Positions 5,143 to 5,909 of a DNA stretch of 5,909 nt are shown one piece after another. A model generated the notes under the pieces. The model was not told the origin of the DNA. It saw nothing but the letters and a program-made list of their open reading frames with translations, and did no database searches. Every line of letters begins with the position of its first letter. Position 1 is the stretch's first letter. Origin of the DNA: AR5 sp035762565 (GTDB lineage Bacteria > Methylomirabilota > Methylomirabilia > Rokubacteriales > CSP1-6); NCBI GenBank assembly GCA_035762565.1, contig DASTOJ010000281.1:1-5909 (forward strand). Direction: 5' to 3'. The position numbers and the translations under genes are program-made.

Positions 5143-5909
5143 TCGGCGGCAGGGCCGCCTCGGCTCGCACTGCCACTCGCACGGCCACTCGTGTCGGGCA
5201 GCGGCCGGTAGTACGGCTGCCCGGCGCCGACCCAGGACTGCAACATCTCGCGGAACCGGGGCCCCATCGGATCGATGCCGCGCATCGGCAGCGTGCCGCG
5301 CCGGATCGTGAAGTCGTGCGGCGCCAGCTCGCCGCCGCGCAGGAAGTGGCGCTCGGCCGCGGCCGTGCGCCCCTGCGCCCAGAGCCACTGGCCCAGGCCG
5401 AACTCCGCGCGCGCCTGCTGGTCGGCCTCGGTCGGCAGCGGCTGGTGGCGGCGCACGTCCTCGGCCGTCAACGCCCCGCCCTCACCGCTCACCCAGGCCC
5501 GCAGCGCGGCGACGTGCCGCGCGGACTCCAGCCCCGTGATGTGCTTGAACGTGTCGGTGCCGAAGGCCACGTCGTTGGGCCGCACGATGCGGCCGCGCTC
5601 GTCGATCCAGAAGACGGTCGGCACGTTGACGACGTTGTAGAGGTCGGCCATCACGTGCCGCGTGTCGATCAGCGCCGGGTGCGCGGGCTGGGCCTTCTCG
5701 ATCCAGGGCCGCGCGTCGTCCGGCGTCTTGTCGAGGGCGACGGTGAGCACGGTGAATCCGCGCCCCTTCAGCTCCTCGTGCAGCTCCTGCCAGACCGGCA
5801 GGTCGAGGCGACACCCTCACCACGAGGCCCACGCCACGAGCAGGATCTTCCGGCCGCGGTGCTCGGAGAGCGAGTGCGGGCGGCCGGCCAGGTCGGGCAG
5901 CGTGAAGTC
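5130..5909 (-). CDS. Thioredoxin-fold (TlpA/redoxin-like) selenoprotein with in-frame UGA at the active site, N-terminus beyond window
   Basis: 259 visible residues, cut at the right edge. Visible residues 1-30 are a typical redoxin start (DFTLPDLAGRPHSLSEHRGR, then KILLVAWASW). TGA follows at residue 31, then G32-C33-R34-LDLPVWQEL. Family members have W-C-x-x-C-R or W-C-x-C-R here, so the UGA replaces the nucleophilic Cys and the simplest reading is selenocysteine, giving U-G-C. The frame continues without further stops through the thioredoxin core, including the cis-proline motif V96-P97-T98 and WIDERGRIV. Residues about 155-235 are an additional helical, TPR-like segment (ARAEFGLGQWLWAQGRTAAAERHFLRGGELAP), followed by a low-complexity tail ending in SRGGPAAEASL. 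Likely role: thiol/selenol oxidoreductase or peroxide reductase; the substrate is unknown. Exported or cytoplasmic location cannot be judged without the N-terminus. A start at GTG 5750 would lack the active site. Alternatives are a nonsense mutation or a base error (TGC to TGA), but the SECIS-like hairpin and intact frame argue against both. Confidence 0.82.
5140..5164. repeat. Imperfect inverted repeat at the 3' end of the selenoprotein gene
   Basis: GGCGGC (5145-5150) and GCCGCC (5154-5159) form a 6-bp stem with a 3-nt loop, extended by three more pairs (5140-5142 with 5162-5164) beyond a 2-bp mismatch. The octamer GCCTCGGC also occurs twice as a direct repeat (5140-5147, 5157-5164). It encodes the Ala/Gly/Pro-rich tail just before the stop and interrupts what would be repeat copy 3. 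No U-run follows on the minus strand, so it is a poor intrinsic terminator. It may only reflect slippage in GC-rich DNA. Confidence 0.4.
5774..5808 (-). promoter_or_regulatory. Candidate bacterial SECIS element
   Basis: Just downstream of the UGA, inside the coding sequence, a perfect 6-bp stem CCTGCC/GGCAGG (5802-5797 and 5791-5786) closes a 5-nt loop GGTCT (5796-5792). The first loop base is the 21st nucleotide after the UGA. An outer stem CCTCG/CGAGG (5808-5804 and 5778-5774) can form across an asymmetric internal loop (1 nt and 7 nt). Bacterial SECIS elements are stem-loops immediately 3' of the UGA with conserved G and U in the apical loop that bind SelB. From memory the E. coli fdhF loop is also GGUCU, at the 19th-23rd nucleotide after its UGA. 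The bulged U of the E. coli stem is not obvious here. Folding and SelB binding are inferred. Confidence 0.72.
5817..5819 (-). other. In-frame UGA read as selenocysteine (codon 31 of the visible protein)
   Basis: The minus-strand codons read TGG TGA GGG TGT CGC, that is W-U-G-C-R. The UGA occupies the first redox position of the thioredoxin-fold active site, directly after the conserved WASW. At least three genes in this window end in TGA (SDR, phosphatase, enolase-family), so UGA is an ordinary stop here and general reassignment is unlikely. Confidence 0.78.

Noticed and set aside
5817..5819. UGA as a simple nonsense mutation making a pseudogene
   Set aside because: The UGA falls exactly on the catalytic position, a SECIS-like hairpin follows at suitable spacing, and no second stop or frameshift is present downstream. 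It cannot be fully excluded without reads and the genome's Sec machinery.
5482..5832. Minus-strand frame of 116 codons starting 13 nt before the UGA in another frame
   Set aside because: Arg/Ala/Gly-rich shadow of the redoxin gene; all family motifs (WASW, GCR, NVPTVFWID) are in the frame that contains the UGA.

Overview
The window is very GC-rich (about 70% by eye, with strong G/C preference at third codon positions) and every gene I can support lies on the minus strand, so genes are read from the right end to the left. The gene content (ABC_sub_bind-type solute-binding protein, enolase-superfamily enzyme, Cache/HAMP/GAF sensor with the 'LEQQTAT..ILxVISSSPTDVQPVLDA' linker, MFE-2-like SDR) suggests a soil or sediment bacterium such as Candidatus Rokubacteria/Methylomirabilota or a high-GC proteobacterium. 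That placement is inference from family flavour, not a database result.

Layout in transcription order: (1) 5909-5130, a thioredoxin-fold (TlpA/redoxin-like) protein, cut by the right edge, with an in-frame UGA exactly where the active-site cysteine should be; (2) 5142-5025, a 43-bp tandem repeat (about 2.7 copies) bridging its 3' end and the next gene's ribosome binding site; (3) 5015-4023, an SDR resembling the (3R)-hydroxyacyl-CoA dehydrogenase domain of MFE-2; (4) 4026-3547, a low-molecular-weight phosphatase; (5) 3550-2597, an ABC_sub_bind-type periplasmic binding protein; (6) 2586-1483, a mandelate racemase/muconate lactonizing enzyme-family protein; (7) 1437-1, the N-terminal 479 residues of a transmembrane Cache-HAMP-GAF sensor that continues past the left edge. 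Genes 3-4 and 4-5 overlap by 4 bp (GTGA, ATGA), 5-6 are 10 bp apart and 6-7 are 45 bp apart, so genes 3-7 look like one transcription unit.

The standout is gene 1. Reading through the UGA at 5819-5817 gives a continuous redoxin with a W-U-G-C-R active site. Starting 14 nt after the UGA there is a perfect 6-bp hairpin whose loop is GGUCU, the same loop sequence I know from the E. coli fdhF SECIS element. At least three neighbouring genes end in TGA, so UGA is a normal stop in this genome. I interpret this as a selenoprotein with an unusual U-x-C redox motif. A conventional annotation would start at GTG 5750 and lose the catalytic site.

The 43-bp repeat is the second point of interest: each unit carries a TAA and a Shine-Dalgarno-like AGGGGAG core, and the repeat supplies both the selenoprotein gene's stop codon and the SDR gene's ribosome binding site. 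The rest reads as a metabolic and sensory operon: SDR and enolase-superfamily enzyme (catabolism of an unknown acid or CoA ester), a binding protein (uptake or sensing), a phosphatase and a membrane sensor. No tRNA, rRNA, CRISPR or transposon is visible.
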